Notes: a model not told the origin generated them from the letters alone. 61,199 nucleotides of DNA from Singulisphaera sp. GP187 (GCA_945905925.1 CAMDQN010000023.1:1-61199); one strand, 5' to 3'. Counted from the first letter of the stretch, positions 1-9,448 are shown. Made by a program: numbers and translations.

Positions 1-732
1 TCGTTGGAGCAACTCTCCGACCGCCGTTCGTTACTTCACAGCTTCGACACGTTTCGACGCGAAGCCGACAGCCGGGGGCAAGTCGCGGCGCTCGATGTCT
101 ACACGCGAAAAGCCCTGGACGTGCTCACATCCAGCAAGCTGGTCGAGGCGCTCGATTTGGAGCGAGAAGCGCCGAAACTCCGCGACCGGTACGGGCGCGG
201 GAGCTCGGACCCGGCCTTCGGCGAGGACGCCGGCCCGCACTGGATGGATCAGTTCCTGGTGGCGCGCCGGTTGGTCGAAGCCGGGGTGCGGTGTGTGACC
301 CTGTCGTTCGGCAGTTGGGACCGACACGGTGCGAACTTCGAGCGATTGCCGCTCCAACTGGCCAAGCTCGATCAAGGCATCACGGCTCTCGTCCAGGACC
401 TTCATGATCGTGGGTTGGATCAGGATGTCAGCGTGATCGCGTGGGGCGAGTTCGGCCGCACGCCGCGCATCAATAAGGGCGGCGGCCGCGACCACTGGCC
501 AGCGGTGTCGTGCGCCTTGCTGGCGGGCGGCGGCATGAAGATGGGGCAGGTGATCGGCTCAACCAACCGCCTCGGCGAGGTGCCGCAGGACCGCCCGGTG
601 CATTACCAAGATGTGTTCGCCACGCTGTACCACCAGCTCGGCATCGGCACGAAGACCGCCACGATTTCCGACCACTCAGGCCGGCCCCAGTACCTGCTCG
701 ACCGGCAGGACCCGATCACGGAGTTGATCTGA
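1..732 (+). CDS. DUF1501 family protein, C-terminal part (5' end outside window)
   Basis: The reading frame is already open at base 1, so this is the C-terminal ~243 residues of a longer protein; the Tat signal and N-terminal third are missing. DUF1501 proteins are secreted, usually by the Tat route, and to my knowledge belong to the alkaline-phosphatase-like superfamily; no substrate is established. Visible landmarks are SFGSWDRHGANF (W-D-x-H block), WGEFGRTPRINKGGGRDHW and the tail LAGGGMKMGQVIGSTNR. The tail is closest to that of the minus-strand DUF1501 at 37942-39282. The stop is TGA at 730-732. A decayed DUF1501 follows. Confidence 0.9.
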   Translation, partial: SLEQLSDRRSLLHSFDTFRREADSRGQVAALDVYTRKALDVLTSSKLVEALDLEREAPKLRDRYGRGSSDPAFGEDAGPHWMDQFLVARRLVEAGVRCVTLSFGSWDRHGANFERLPLQLAKLDQGITALVQDLHDRGLDQDVSVIAWGEFGRTPRINKGGGRDHWPAVSCALLAGGGMKMGQVIGSTNRLGEVPQDRPVHYQDVFATLYHQLGIGTKTATISDHSGRPQYLLDRQDPITELI

Positions 733-785
733 ACTCAGGGCCATGACACCACGGCATCGATCTTCTGCCAGTTGAAGGGCACAGC

Positions 786-1033
786 ATGGACCCCCCCCCA
801 TCAGCACCGATTGGGTTTGACTCGGCGTGAACTGGTGCAAGTCGGCTACGGTCTACGGCGCGTCCGACGCCCAGGCCGCCTACGTGAAAGATCAACCCGT
901 CAGCACGGGGGACGTCTGCGCGACGGTCTTTGAAGCCCTCGGCATCGACCCGGAGATGACCGTACCGGACCGTACGGGCCGCCCGATACCAATCGCCAAC
1001 GGCGGACACGCAATCCGAGACATTTTGGCATGA
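786..1033 (+). pseudogene. Internally deleted DUF1501 remnant (N-terminus joined to C-terminus)
   Basis: Two pieces of a DUF1501 gene sit in different frames. The first, from about 787 to 849, reads LGLTRRELVQVG, the usual Tat-type start of this family. The second, from about 851 to 1033, reads VYGASDAQAAYVKDQPVS and ends TGRPIPIANGGHAIRDILA, the usual C-terminus. Everything between, around 400 codons in intact relatives, is absent, and the two pieces are out of frame. A run of nine C at 791-799 also puts the ATG at 786 out of frame with the RRELVQVG stretch. It lies between two DUF1501 genes. Almost certainly non-functional. Confidence 0.8.
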
Positions 1034-1052
1034 ACCCCAACAGGGTGAAACG

Positions 1053-2513
1053 ATGACGATGTCCAACATTCAACACGCCGACATCTCCCGACGAACAGCC
1101 ATCCAAGCGGGCGCGATTGGCTTGCTCGGGCTGGGGATGAACCACGCGGCGGCTCTGCGTGCGGCAGATCGAACCACCGTGACGCCTGGCAGTGGCCGGG
1201 CAAAATCGGTGATCTTCATTTTCCTCTCGGGCGGCCTGACGCAGCACGACAGCTTCGACCCTAAGCCCGACGCGCCCGCTGGCATTCGCGGTGATTTCTC
1301 CTCCATCGCCACGCGAGTCCACGGCATTCGCATCTGTGAACACCTGCCGATGCTCGCGGCGCGCAGTGAAAAATGGAGCCTGATTCGCTCGCTGACCACG
1401 CCGTACAACGAGCATTCGCAGGGCCACATGGCGATCCTGTCGGGTCGCACGCCGATGGCTCCCGGATTCAATCCGACTCGCCCCGAACCCGGTGACCACC
1501 CCTCGATCGCGTCAGTCGTCGGGGCCGCGGTGCCGGCTCGCACGAACAACCTGCCACCTGCCGTGGTGTTGCCCGAACGGTTGGTACACCGCACGGGGCG
1601 GGTCATTCCTGGCCAGTTCGGCGGACAGATGGGAGCACGCCGCGATCCCTGGTTCATCGAGGCTTCGCCGTTCAATCCGCAATCGTATGGTGCGTATCCC
1701 GACTACGAGTTCCACTTCGTTCGGGGTCGTGAGCGGACCCCCGCACTCCGCTTCCAGGCACCGAACCTCAGCTTGCCGCAGGGCCTGACCCGAGATCACC
1801 TCTCTCAACGGGATGGGCTACGGTCCATCCTGGAGCGTCAGCGTCGCGGCCTCGATCAGGCGGCCTCGCTGGAATCGTTCGACCGCCACCGACAGGCAGC
1901 CATGTCCTTGCTGACCGATTCCCGCGTGCAGCGCGCCTTCGATGTCGAATCGGCTGATCCGCGAACCCTGGATCGGTATGGTCGCAACGCCTTCGGCTGG
2001 TCGCTGCTGATGGCTCGGCAACTCGTCGAAGCGGGCGTGACGCTCGTGCAAGTGAACCTTGGCAACAACGAGACCTGGGACACGCACGAGAACAACTTCC
2101 CCTTGCTCAAGAACTGCCTGTTGCCACCGACGGATCGCGGCGTCTCGGCGCTGATCGACGATCTCGACGCCCGCGGCTTGCTCGAGGAAACGCTGATTGT
2201 GATGTGCGGCGAGATGGGCCGCACGCCACGAGTCAACGCCGGCACCGGCGAGAGCAAGGTGCCGGGCCGCGATCACTGGGGCGCAGTGCAGACGGTGTTC
2301 CTGGCAGGCGGAGGGATTCGGCAGGGGGTCGTGGTGGGTGCCTCCGATCGCAACGGAGCTTACCCATCGGAAAGTCCGCAACGCCCCGAGAACCTCGCAG
2401 CCACCATCTACCACGCCTTGGGCATTCCCTCGTCGGCTTCGTGGAAGGACGAACTGGACCGTCCGCACCACATCTACCACGACGAACCGGTGGCGGGATT
2501 GCTGCCAAGCTAA
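1053..2513 (+). CDS. DUF1501 family secreted protein, GRDHW subtype (486 aa)
   Basis: Full-length DUF1501 protein. The N-terminus carries a Tat-type motif (ISRRTAIQAGAIGLLGLG), so export in the folded state is likely. Family blocks in order: SVIFIFLSGGLTQHDSFDPK near residues 50-70, WDTHENNF near 342-349, GEMGRTPRVN near 386-395 and GRDHWG with D407/H408. Start ATG 1053 puts the twin arginine about 13 residues in. The closest relative in the window is the gene at 22643-24112, which shares the NEHS, GRTIPGQF-like and RPHH[IV]YH segments; the two look like duplicates. It is flanked on both sides by internally deleted DUF1501 remnants. Function unknown. Confidence 0.93.
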   Translation: MTMSNIQHADISRRTAIQAGAIGLLGLGMNHAAALRAADRTTVTPGSGRAKSVIFIFLSGGLTQHDSFDPKPDAPAGIRGDFSSIATRVHGIRICEHLPMLAARSEKWSLIRSLTTPYNEHSQGHMAILSGRTPMAPGFNPTRPEPGDHPSIASVVGAAVPARTNNLPPAVVLPERLVHRTGRVIPGQFGGQMGARRDPWFIEASPFNPQSYGAYPDYEFHFVRGRERTPALRFQAPNLSLPQGLTRDHLSQRDGLRSILERQRRGLDQAASLESFDRHRQAAMSLLTDSRVQRAFDVESADPRTLDRYGRNAFGWSLLMARQLVEAGVTLVQVNLGNNETWDTHENNFPLLKNCLLPPTDRGVSALIDDLDARGLLEETLIVMCGEMGRTPRVNAGTGESKVPGRDHWGAVQTVFLAGGGIRQGVVVGASDRNGAYPSESPQRPENLAATIYHALGIPSSASWKDELDRPHHIYHDEPVAGLLPS

Positions 2514-2516
2514 GGT

Positions 2517-2701
2517 GTGATGATGAGCGAGAATCTCACCCGACATCGGTTTCTACCAACCGGGTCGATGCTCAGTCTCGGGCTGGGCCTGTCCGAGGTC
2601 ACGCGATTGCGGGCGGTCGTCGGCGACCGGAGCACACCTTCCCCGACCACACCGGTCGGCCGATGTCAATCCTGCCCGACGGCGAACCGATCAAGGAGTA
2701 G
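2517..2701 (+). pseudogene. Second internally deleted DUF1501 remnant
   Basis: From 2517 the frame reads MMMSENLTRHRFLPTGSML and continues LGLGLSEVTRLRAV, a recognisable but degraded Tat-type DUF1501 N-terminus (RH in place of RR). At about 2625 another frame takes over with EHTFPDHTGRPMSILPDGEP and ends IKE at the TAG 2699-2701, a typical DUF1501 C-terminus. The middle of the protein is missing and the two halves are out of frame. It lies 3 nt after the upstream DUF1501 stop and 2 nt before the GTG of the cytochrome gene, so it probably once belonged to the same transcription unit. Confidence 0.78.
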
Positions 2702-2703
2702 CT

Positions 2704-5352
2704 GTGATGCTTCGTCGTCCACAATGGTTCCCGTGGGTGCTGTGCATCGGGACATGCATGGCCTTCGACACCCGCGCCGCCCTCGCCGATGACGTGGACT
2801 ATCTGAAGCAGGTCAAGCCGCTGCTCGCTACTCGCTGCGGGTCGTGCCACGGTTCGCTCGCCCAAAAGGCGAAACTGCGGCTCGATACCGCGGACCTGGT
2901 TCGCAAGGGCGGCCGTAGCGGTCCGGCGGTCGTGCCGGGCAAGAGCGCGGAGTCGCTTCTGATTCACGCCGTGATGGGGAAGGACCGCGACCGGATGCCC
3001 CCGGAGAAAGACGGTGCGGCGCTGACGAGGGAGCAAATCGCACTGCTTTCAGCCTGGATCGATCAGGGCGCGAAAGGTCCGCCAGACGAGCCGGTGCCCG
3101 AAGACCCACGCAAGCACTGGGCCTTCCAGAAGCCGGTTCGGCCAGCCGTGCCGAAGGTATCAGAGACGACATGGGCGACCAATCCGATTGATGCCTTCGT
3201 TTATGCGGAATTCGAGCGGAACAAGCTGCAACCGAACCCAGCTGCTGACAAAGCCGTTCTGCTTCGACGTGTCACGCTCGACCTGACGGGACTGCCGCCG
3301 ACACGCGACCAACTGCACGCGTTCCTGAAGGACACGTCCCCCGACGCTTACGAGAAGGTGGTCGAGCGGTTGCTCGCCTCGCCGGACTATGGCGAACGCT
3401 GGGCGCGTCACTGGATGGATGTGTGGCGCTATTCCGACTGGTACGGCCGCCGGCAGGAGAAGGACTGGCGGAACAGCAGCCCCACGATGTGGCGATGGCG
3501 GGACTGGATCGTGAACTCGCTGAACGCGGACTTCGGCTACGATCGAATGCTACGTGAGATGCTCGCGGCCGACGAGATTGCCCCGGAGGACGATTCTGCA
3601 CAAGCGGCGACCGGGTTCCTCGTGCGGAACTACTACAGCCTGAACTTCGACACTTGGATGAAGGATCAGGTGGAACACACCGCGAAGGCGTTCCTCGGAC
3701 TGACGCTCAACTGCTGCCACTGCCACGACCACAAGTACGACCCGATCTCGCAAGAGGAATACTTCCGCTTCCGAGCGTTCTTTGAGCCGATCGGCCTTCG
3801 GCAGGACCGCGTAAAGGGCGAACCGGACCCCGGGCCGTTCAAGAAATACGACTACTCCAGCAGCGGCAAGTTACTCGACAGCGGCCTCGTGCGGGTGCTC
3901 GACGACCGCCCGGACGCCAAGACGCGGATGTACAAACTCGGCAACGACCGCGACTTCTTCGCGGATCGCGAATCCGTTTCGCCCGCGGCCCCGGCCTGCG
4001 TGGGTGGGGACAAACTCACGATCCGGCCCGTCTCTCTGCCCTCGACCGCAAGTTACCCGGGCCTGAAACCGTTCATCCGCGACGACGAGACGGTACGACT
4101 CACGGCGATTCTCGCGGCCGCGAGGGCGGCGCTGGCGAAAACGCCCGCCGACGCGCTCGCCACGGCTCGTGTGTCCGCTGCCGAGGCGGAATTGCGTTCG
4201 TTGAAGGCTCGCATCGCGGCTGACGATGCTCGTTTCCTGAAGGGGCCGGGCAACGCCGACGTGCTCGCGAAGATTGCAGCACGAGCCGAGCGAGAGTCTG
4301 CGGTCGCCTTCGCGGAAGTGAAACTGTTGGAGGCCGAAGCGGCTGTCACGGCTGCGAAAGCCAAGAACGACGCGAAGGCTTTGACCGCCGCCGAGGCACA
4401 GTTGGCCGCCTCGAAGAAACTTGTCGAGGCTGCACGAACGGCGATGAGCAAGGCCGATGCGGTGTACGCTCCACTCAGTCCGACATACCCGACGACCAGC
4501 ACGGGTCGCCGCAAGACCCTCGCCGAGTGGATCGCGTCTCGCGACAACCCGCTCACCGCACGCGTCGCGGTCAACCACATCTGGGCGCGGCACTTCGGCA
4601 AGCCGCTCGTCGAATCCGTCTTCGACTTCGGCCTGAACGGCAAACGGCCGAGCCACACGGCATTGCTCGACTGGCTCGCGGTCGAGTTGGTGGAGGCGAA
4701 GTGGAGCATGAAACACCTGCACAAGTTGATTGTCACGAGCCGGGTCTACCGACTCAGGTCGGCGGCGGAGAACACCGACAACAAGGGCCGCGATCCCGAC
4801 AACCGTTGGCTCTGGCACTTCCCGTCGCGACGGCTGGAAGCCGAGGCAGTACGCGACTCGCTGCTGTTCGTCGCGGGCGATCTCGATGGCGCACGTGGCG
4901 GGCGTGAGATCGAAAGCCCGAATCAGCCCGCGTCCCGCAGGCGGAGCCTGTACTTCTCGTGCCATCCGGAAGCCGGCGGCTCGCCCCGGTTGCTGGAGTT
5001 CTTCGACGTGCCCGACCCCTGCGACTGCTACCGACGTCCGGAATCGCTCGTGCCGCAGCAATCACTCGCGTTGACCAACAGCGACTTTGTCCTCCAACGG
5101 AGTCAGGCACTGGCCGGCCGGTTGCTCGCCATGCCCGATGTGAAAGGTGATGATCGTTTAATCGTGGCAGCATTCGAGACGGTACTCACTCGCGTCCCGA
5201 CGGAGAAGGAACTCGCGGCGTGCCGCGACTTCCTGAACGCGCAGATCGAGTTGGTGGCGCAGAAGACGACGCCCGAGGCCGCGCGCCGTCGGGCGTGGGA
5301 GAGCCTCGCCCGCGTGCTGTTCAATCACCACGACTTCATCACCATCCGCTAG
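2704..5352 (+). CDS. PSCyt1/DUF1549/DUF1553 secreted cytochrome-type protein (882 aa)
   Basis: Secreted planctomycete protein with a haem-c domain. A signal peptide at residues 1-28 is followed by PSCyt1 with CGSCH at 45-49 (covalent haem site). DUF1549 follows from about 155 and ends with a second CxxCH (CCHCH) before DHKYDPIS. An Ala/Lys/Glu-rich, probably coiled-coil stretch lies at about 455-590, then DUF1553 begins at NPLTARVAVNHIWARHFG and runs to the end. Start is GTG 2704 or ATG 2707. The stop is 17 nt before the DUF1501 at 5370, so they are very likely co-transcribed. Biochemical role unknown; the haem suggests electron transfer outside the cytoplasm. The coiled-coil insert differs from those of its paralogues here. 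Confidence 0.92.
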   Translation: MMLRRPQWFPWVLCIGTCMAFDTRAALADDVDYLKQVKPLLATRCGSCHGSLAQKAKLRLDTADLVRKGGRSGPAVVPGKSAESLLIHAVMGKDRDRMPPEKDGAALTREQIALLSAWIDQGAKGPPDEPVPEDPRKHWAFQKPVRPAVPKVSETTWATNPIDAFVYAEFERNKLQPNPAADKAVLLRRVTLDLTGLPPTRDQLHAFLKDTSPDAYEKVVERLLASPDYGERWARHWMDVWRYSDWYGRRQEKDWRNSSPTMWRWRDWIVNSLNADFGYDRMLREMLAADEIAPEDDSAQAATGFLVRNYYSLNFDTWMKDQVEHTAKAFLGLTLNCCHCHDHKYDPISQEEYFRFRAFFEPIGLRQDRVKGEPDPGPFKKYDYSSSGKLLDSGLVRVLDDRPDAKTRMYKLGNDRDFFADRESVSPAAPACVGGDKLTIRPVSLPSTASYPGLKPFIRDDETVRLTAILAAARAALAKTPADALATARVSAAEAELRSLKARIAADDARFLKGPGNADVLAKIAARAERESAVAFAEVKLLEAEAAVTAAKAKNDAKALTAAEAQLAASKKLVEAARTAMSKADAVYAPLSPTYPTTSTGRRKTLAEWIASRDNPLTARVAVNHIWARHFGKPLVESVFDFGLNGKRPSHTALLDWLAVELVEAKWSMKHLHKLIVTSRVYRLRSAAENTDNKGRDPDNRWLWHFPSRRLEAEAVRDSLLFVAGDLDGARGGREIESPNQPASRRRSLYFSCHPEAGGSPRLLEFFDVPDPCDCYRRPESLVPQQSLALTNSDFVLQRSQALAGRLLAMPDVKGDDRLIVAAFETVLTRVPTEKELAACRDFLNAQIELVAQKTTPEAARRRAWESLARVLFNHHDFITIR

Positions 5353-5369
5353 CCGACCGGGAGACTTCC

Positions 5370-6815
5370 ATGCGTCCGCATCGTCGCACGTTCCTCGCCG
5401 ATTTCGGCATGGGTTTCACCGGGTTGGCCCTCGGGGCGCTGCTCCACCGCGACGGTGTGGTGCGAGCCGCTGAGATGCCGAGCGGCAAGCCGCACCACCC
5501 ACCAACGGCGAAATCCGTCATCTGGATTTTCCTCTCGGGCGGCTACAGCCATCTCGAGACGTTCGACCCGAAGCCGGCGCTGAACAAGTACGCCGGGAAG
5601 ACGTTCGAGCAGACACCGTTTCCGAACCCGCTCAGGTCGCCACTGCACGACAAGCGGTCGCGGTCGGTGGTCAACGACGCGATCAACGTCCGCGACAAGT
5701 ACGCTACTGTCTACCCGCTCCAAGTCGGCTTCAAAAAGCACGGCCAGAGCGGCATCGAGGTCGCTGACTGGCTGCCGCATATCGGCAGTTGCGTCGATGA
5801 CCTCGCCATCGTGCGGAACGTGTGGACGACCGACAACGACCATGCCGCGGAGAACCAGATCCACACCGGTCGGCACAAGCTCGACGATAAACAACCGTCG
5901 ATCGGCAGCTGGACTCATTACGGCTTGGGTACGCTGAACGAGAACTTGCCACAGTTCGTGGTCCTCGGCGGCCCGACACGCGCCGACACGCGCGAATCCA
6001 TCCAGGCGAACTACCTCGGCCCGCGGTACGACGGTATCCCGCTCAACCTCGACGGTGAGCCGTTGCCGTTCGCACAACGGCCCCAGGCAATTCTCCCACA
6101 GGAGCAAAAGAACGAGTTCGACCTGATCGCCAAACTGAACGGTCTCTCGGGCGTGGAATATCCGTCGGACGATTCCCTTCGCGCTCGTATCCGGGCTTAC
6201 GAGTTGGCGTACCGGATGCAAAGCGCCGTGCCCGATGCGCTCGACATGAGCAAGGAAACCGCCGAGACGCACAAGCTGTACGGCACCGACAGCGCGACGA
6301 CCAAAGTGGCCGCCCGACGCTGCCTCGCCGCCCGCCGACTCGTCGAACGCGGCGTTCGCTTCGTGCAGTTGTACCCGTCGCCTTACGGCGTGTGGGATTC
6401 GCACGCGAAGCTGAAGGAGAACCACGGCAAGCTCTGCCCGCAGATCGACCAGCCGGTCGCGGCGCTGGTGAAAGATCTGAAACGCTGCGGTCTGCTGAAG
6501 GACACGCTGGTGGTGTTCTGCACCGAGTTCGGGCGCACGCCGGGGATGGAAACCCGCGGCGGGAGCAAAGAGGGCCGCGACCACCACCCGCACGGCTTCT
6601 CGGTTTGGTTCGCCGGGGCGGGAATCAAGCCCGGCATTATTCACGGCGAGACGGACGAACTCGGCTTCCACGCCATCGAACCCGCCCACTACGTGACGGA
6701 CCTGCACGCGACCGTGTTGCACCTGCTCGGCCTCGACCCGCGCAAGCTCGAAGTCCCCGGCCGCAAACGACTGGAGATCGACCACGGCCAGCCGATCAAG
6801 GGGATTCTGTCATGA
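5370..6815 (+). CDS. DUF1501 family secreted protein, GRDHH subtype (481 aa)
   Basis: The start ATG 5370 is chosen because MRPHRRTFLADFGMGFTGLA is a Tat signal and a purine-rich GGGAGA lies just upstream; the frame is open further 5' but inside the upstream gene. Motifs: SVIWIFLSGGYSHLETFDPK, WDSHAKLKENHG, TEFGRTPGMETRGG and GRDHHPHGFSVWFAGAG. The tail YVTDLHATVLHLLGLDPRKL places it in the subtype found beside DUF1549/DUF1553 genes. It is the second gene of the 2704-10702 operon; its TGA overlaps the next ATG by 4 nt (ATGA), implying translational coupling with the esterase fusion. Confidence 0.93.
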   Translation: MRPHRRTFLADFGMGFTGLALGALLHRDGVVRAAEMPSGKPHHPPTAKSVIWIFLSGGYSHLETFDPKPALNKYAGKTFEQTPFPNPLRSPLHDKRSRSVVNDAINVRDKYATVYPLQVGFKKHGQSGIEVADWLPHIGSCVDDLAIVRNVWTTDNDHAAENQIHTGRHKLDDKQPSIGSWTHYGLGTLNENLPQFVVLGGPTRADTRESIQANYLGPRYDGIPLNLDGEPLPFAQRPQAILPQEQKNEFDLIAKLNGLSGVEYPSDDSLRARIRAYELAYRMQSAVPDALDMSKETAETHKLYGTDSATTKVAARRCLAARRLVERGVRFVQLYPSPYGVWDSHAKLKENHGKLCPQIDQPVAALVKDLKRCGLLKDTLVVFCTEFGRTPGMETRGGSKEGRDHHPHGFSVWFAGAGIKPGIIHGETDELGFHAIEPAHYVTDLHATVLHLLGLDPRKLEVPGRKRLEIDHGQPIKGILS

Positions 6816-9445
6816 TTCCAGGGTGCACAGCGACAAAACACGCGTTCCTCATTCTGGTCGTTGTCCTCACCGCGATCGGGCGAAGCGCCGCGGCCGATCC
6901 GCCGTGGTACGACGACCGCAAAGACCTGCTCTGGTATAAGGATGACGCGGGCAAGTTGCAGTCGGTGAAGACCGAAAAGGACTGGGCGCGACGCGCGGCC
7001 CACATTCGCGCGAACATGGAACTGGTGATGGGTCGGCTGCCGGAGAAGTCGAAACTGCCGTTGGACGTGAAGACCGGTGAGACGACCAAGCTCCGCCACT
7101 ACACGCGGCAGCATGTGTCGTTCGTTACGGAAGAAGGCGACCGCGTGCCGGGCTGGTTGCTCATTCCACACGGTGCGAGCGAGAAAGAACGCTGCCCCGC
7201 GATGATCTGCCTGCCGGGAAGTTCCGTCCCGGGCAAGGACACGAACGTTGGACTCACCGCGAGCGCCGATCTCGCTTACGCCCACGAACTCGCCGAACGC
7301 GGCTACGTGTGCCTCGTACTCGATTACCCACTCTTGCACAACGCGGAGTACAAGACCGACCCGTACGCGCTGAAGTACGACAGCGCCACGATGAAGGGGA
7401 TCGTCAACCATCGTCGCGGTGTCGATCTGCTTCAATCGCTGCCGTATGTGGATGCCGACGCCATCGGCGTGATCGGCCACTCGCTCGGCGGGCACAACGC
7501 GCTGTTCCTCGCCGTCTTCGATTCTCGCATCAAGGCCGTCGTTTCCAGTTGCGGCTTCAACGTCTTCGCCAAACACAATAAGGGCGACGTGCGAGCGTGG
7601 AGCAGCAAGTACTACATGCCGCGCATCAAGACGGTGTACGGCGACAACCCCGCGAAGATCCCGTTCGATTTCACCGAGGTGCTGGCCGCGCTCGCTCCGC
7701 GGCCGGTGTTCGCGAACGCCCCGCTGCACGACGCCCCGGACTTCGAGGTGTCCGGGGTGAAGGACTGCTTCACCGCCGCGATGCCGGTGTACCGCGCGCT
7801 GTTCAAGGCGGAGGACCGCCTGGTCGCGAAGCATCCGGACGCCGGGCATGAGTTCCCCGCCACTGAACGACAAGCCGCGTATGCGTTTCTCGACCGACAC
7901 ATTCGCTCGCGGAACGGAACGGTCGAACTGAACCGCGACCTCGCCGCGCACTGGCCTTCGGTGACGGAACCGCGTGAAATTGCCGTCAAGGACGTGCCGG
8001 AGTTGGGCAAAGGAGACTTCTCGTTCGCGATGTGGGTGAAGGTCGGCGACAAACTGGATCGCCCGACCGGCGACTTGCTCAGCCGTTACGACTCGAAGAC
8101 GCGCCGAGGCTATCACCTGACGCTCAAGAGCAGTCCGGGCGTGACCTCGAACCAGCCGAACGACCGGCACCTTCAATTCGGCATCGACGACAACCGCGAG
8201 ACCGAGTGGCGAGACTGCGGCCGGCCCGGCAACTCGCTCTTCGCGTTCTCGATGACGGTCAACGGAGGCTCGCTGTACGCGGGCACGTGCGAACCGGGGA
8301 AGGACGAATCGGGGCGCGTCTACCGCTACGCGGGCGACCAGAAGTGGATCGACTGCGGCGCACCCGACAAGTCGAATGCCGTCACCGCGATGGCGGTGTT
8401 CAATGGGAAGCTCTACGTCGGTACCGGGAAGTACCGCGTTGCCGGTTCGAGCCTGAAGGAGTCGGAGAACCTCACGCTCGGTGGCAAGGTGTTCCGCTAC
8501 GACGGTGGCACCCGCTGGACCGATTGCGGCCAGTTGCCGCAGACCGAGGCGGTCGGCGGCTTCGTCGTGTTCCAGGGCCAACTCTACGCATCGTCGCTGT
8601 ACAAACCGGCGGGGTTCTTCCGCTACGAGAACGACAAGAAGTGGGCGGTGCTGGCGGTGCCGGAAGCAATCGACCCAAAGACCACGGAGAAGGGAACGCG
8701 GCGCGTCGTCCCGCTCACGATCCACGATGGGCACATCTACGCTGGTAGTTACGACGGCGGCCACGTGTATCGTTTCGACGGGAAGACGTGGACCGACTGC
8801 GGGCAACTCGGCGACAACACCCAGACCTATTCCTTCGCCCAGTACCACGGGAAACTGTACGTAGGCACCTGGCCGAGCGGGCGCGTATACCGCTTCGATG
8901 GGATCAACAAGTGGGTGGATGTCGGTCGCCTCGGCGACGAGTTGGAGGTGATGGGAATGGCCGTTCACAACGGCCGCTTCATCGCCGGCACGCTGCCGTT
9001 GGGAGAGGTGTACAGCTACGAGGGCGAAACGACGTGGAAGAAACTCGCCCGGCTCGATCACACCCCGGACGTGAAGTACCGCCGCGTGTGGACGATGGCG
9101 GAACACGACGGTCAGTTGTTCGCTAGCACGCTCCCGTCGGGAAAGGTCTTCGCCGACTCCGCCGGGCGACAAGCCATGTGGGGCCACACACTGACGGCAG
9201 GTTGGCACCACGTCACTGCTGTGAAGTCGGCGAATCGGCTGACGCTCTTCGTGGACGGCGAGCGAGTGGCGCAGACGCCGCAGTTCGACGCTGCGAGTTA
9301 TCAGGTTGACTCGAATCAACCGCTGCAACTCGGCACCGGAACCAACGGCCCGCTGAACGGAACGCTCGCGGAGGTCCGCATCTACCGCCGGGCACTCGGC
9401 GTCGTGGAGGTCGAAGCGCTTACCAAGATCAAACCCAAGGAATGA
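6812..9445 (+). CDS. Secreted alpha/beta-hydrolase (esterase-like) fused to propeller-like repeats and a LamG-like domain (877 aa)
   Basis: The start ATG 6812 overlaps the upstream stop. A signal peptide covers about residues 1-27 (AFLILVVVLTAIGRSAAA). An alpha/beta-hydrolase domain spans about 60-370, with nucleophile elbow GHSLGG (Ser224), a candidate acid near LHDAPD and a catalytic-type His346 in DAGHEF; it resembles acetyl-xylan-esterase/dienelactone-hydrolase relatives. From about 435 to 775 there are several repeats of the pattern GKLYVGT...VFRYDG...WTDCGQL, probably a beta-propeller. The C-terminus (about 785-870) reads as a LamG/concanavalin-like domain (GWHHVTAV, LFVDGE, AEVRIYRRAL). 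An extracellular ester- or polysaccharide-acting enzyme is plausible; the substrate cannot be read from sequence. Third gene of the operon. Confidence 0.85.
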   Translation: MIPGCTATKHAFLILVVVLTAIGRSAAADPPWYDDRKDLLWYKDDAGKLQSVKTEKDWARRAAHIRANMELVMGRLPEKSKLPLDVKTGETTKLRHYTRQHVSFVTEEGDRVPGWLLIPHGASEKERCPAMICLPGSSVPGKDTNVGLTASADLAYAHELAERGYVCLVLDYPLLHNAEYKTDPYALKYDSATMKGIVNHRRGVDLLQSLPYVDADAIGVIGHSLGGHNALFLAVFDSRIKAVVSSCGFNVFAKHNKGDVRAWSSKYYMPRIKTVYGDNPAKIPFDFTEVLAALAPRPVFANAPLHDAPDFEVSGVKDCFTAAMPVYRALFKAEDRLVAKHPDAGHEFPATERQAAYAFLDRHIRSRNGTVELNRDLAAHWPSVTEPREIAVKDVPELGKGDFSFAMWVKVGDKLDRPTGDLLSRYDSKTRRGYHLTLKSSPGVTSNQPNDRHLQFGIDDNRETEWRDCGRPGNSLFAFSMTVNGGSLYAGTCEPGKDESGRVYRYAGDQKWIDCGAPDKSNAVTAMAVFNGKLYVGTGKYRVAGSSLKESENLTLGGKVFRYDGGTRWTDCGQLPQTEAVGGFVVFQGQLYASSLYKPAGFFRYENDKKWAVLAVPEAIDPKTTEKGTRRVVPLTIHDGHIYAGSYDGGHVYRFDGKTWTDCGQLGDNTQTYSFAQYHGKLYVGTWPSGRVYRFDGINKWVDVGRLGDELEVMGMAVHNGRFIAGTLPLGEVYSYEGETTWKKLARLDHTPDVKYRRVWTMAEHDGQLFASTLPSGKVFADSAGRQAMWGHTLTAGWHHVTAVKSANRLTLFVDGERVAQTPQFDAASYQVDSNQPLQLGTGTNGPLNGTLAEVRIYRRALGVVEVEALTKIKPKE

Positions 9446-9448
9446 GCC

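Noticed and set aside
5220-5369. N-terminal extension of the DUF1501 at 5370
   Set aside because: It lies inside the upstream cytochrome gene in another frame, has no signal, and would push the Tat motif 50 residues inward.
5349-6785. Long minus-strand open frame opposite the DUF1501 at 5370
   Set aside because: Same cause: the third-codon GC bias of the real gene suppresses stops on the other strand. No recognisable domain.
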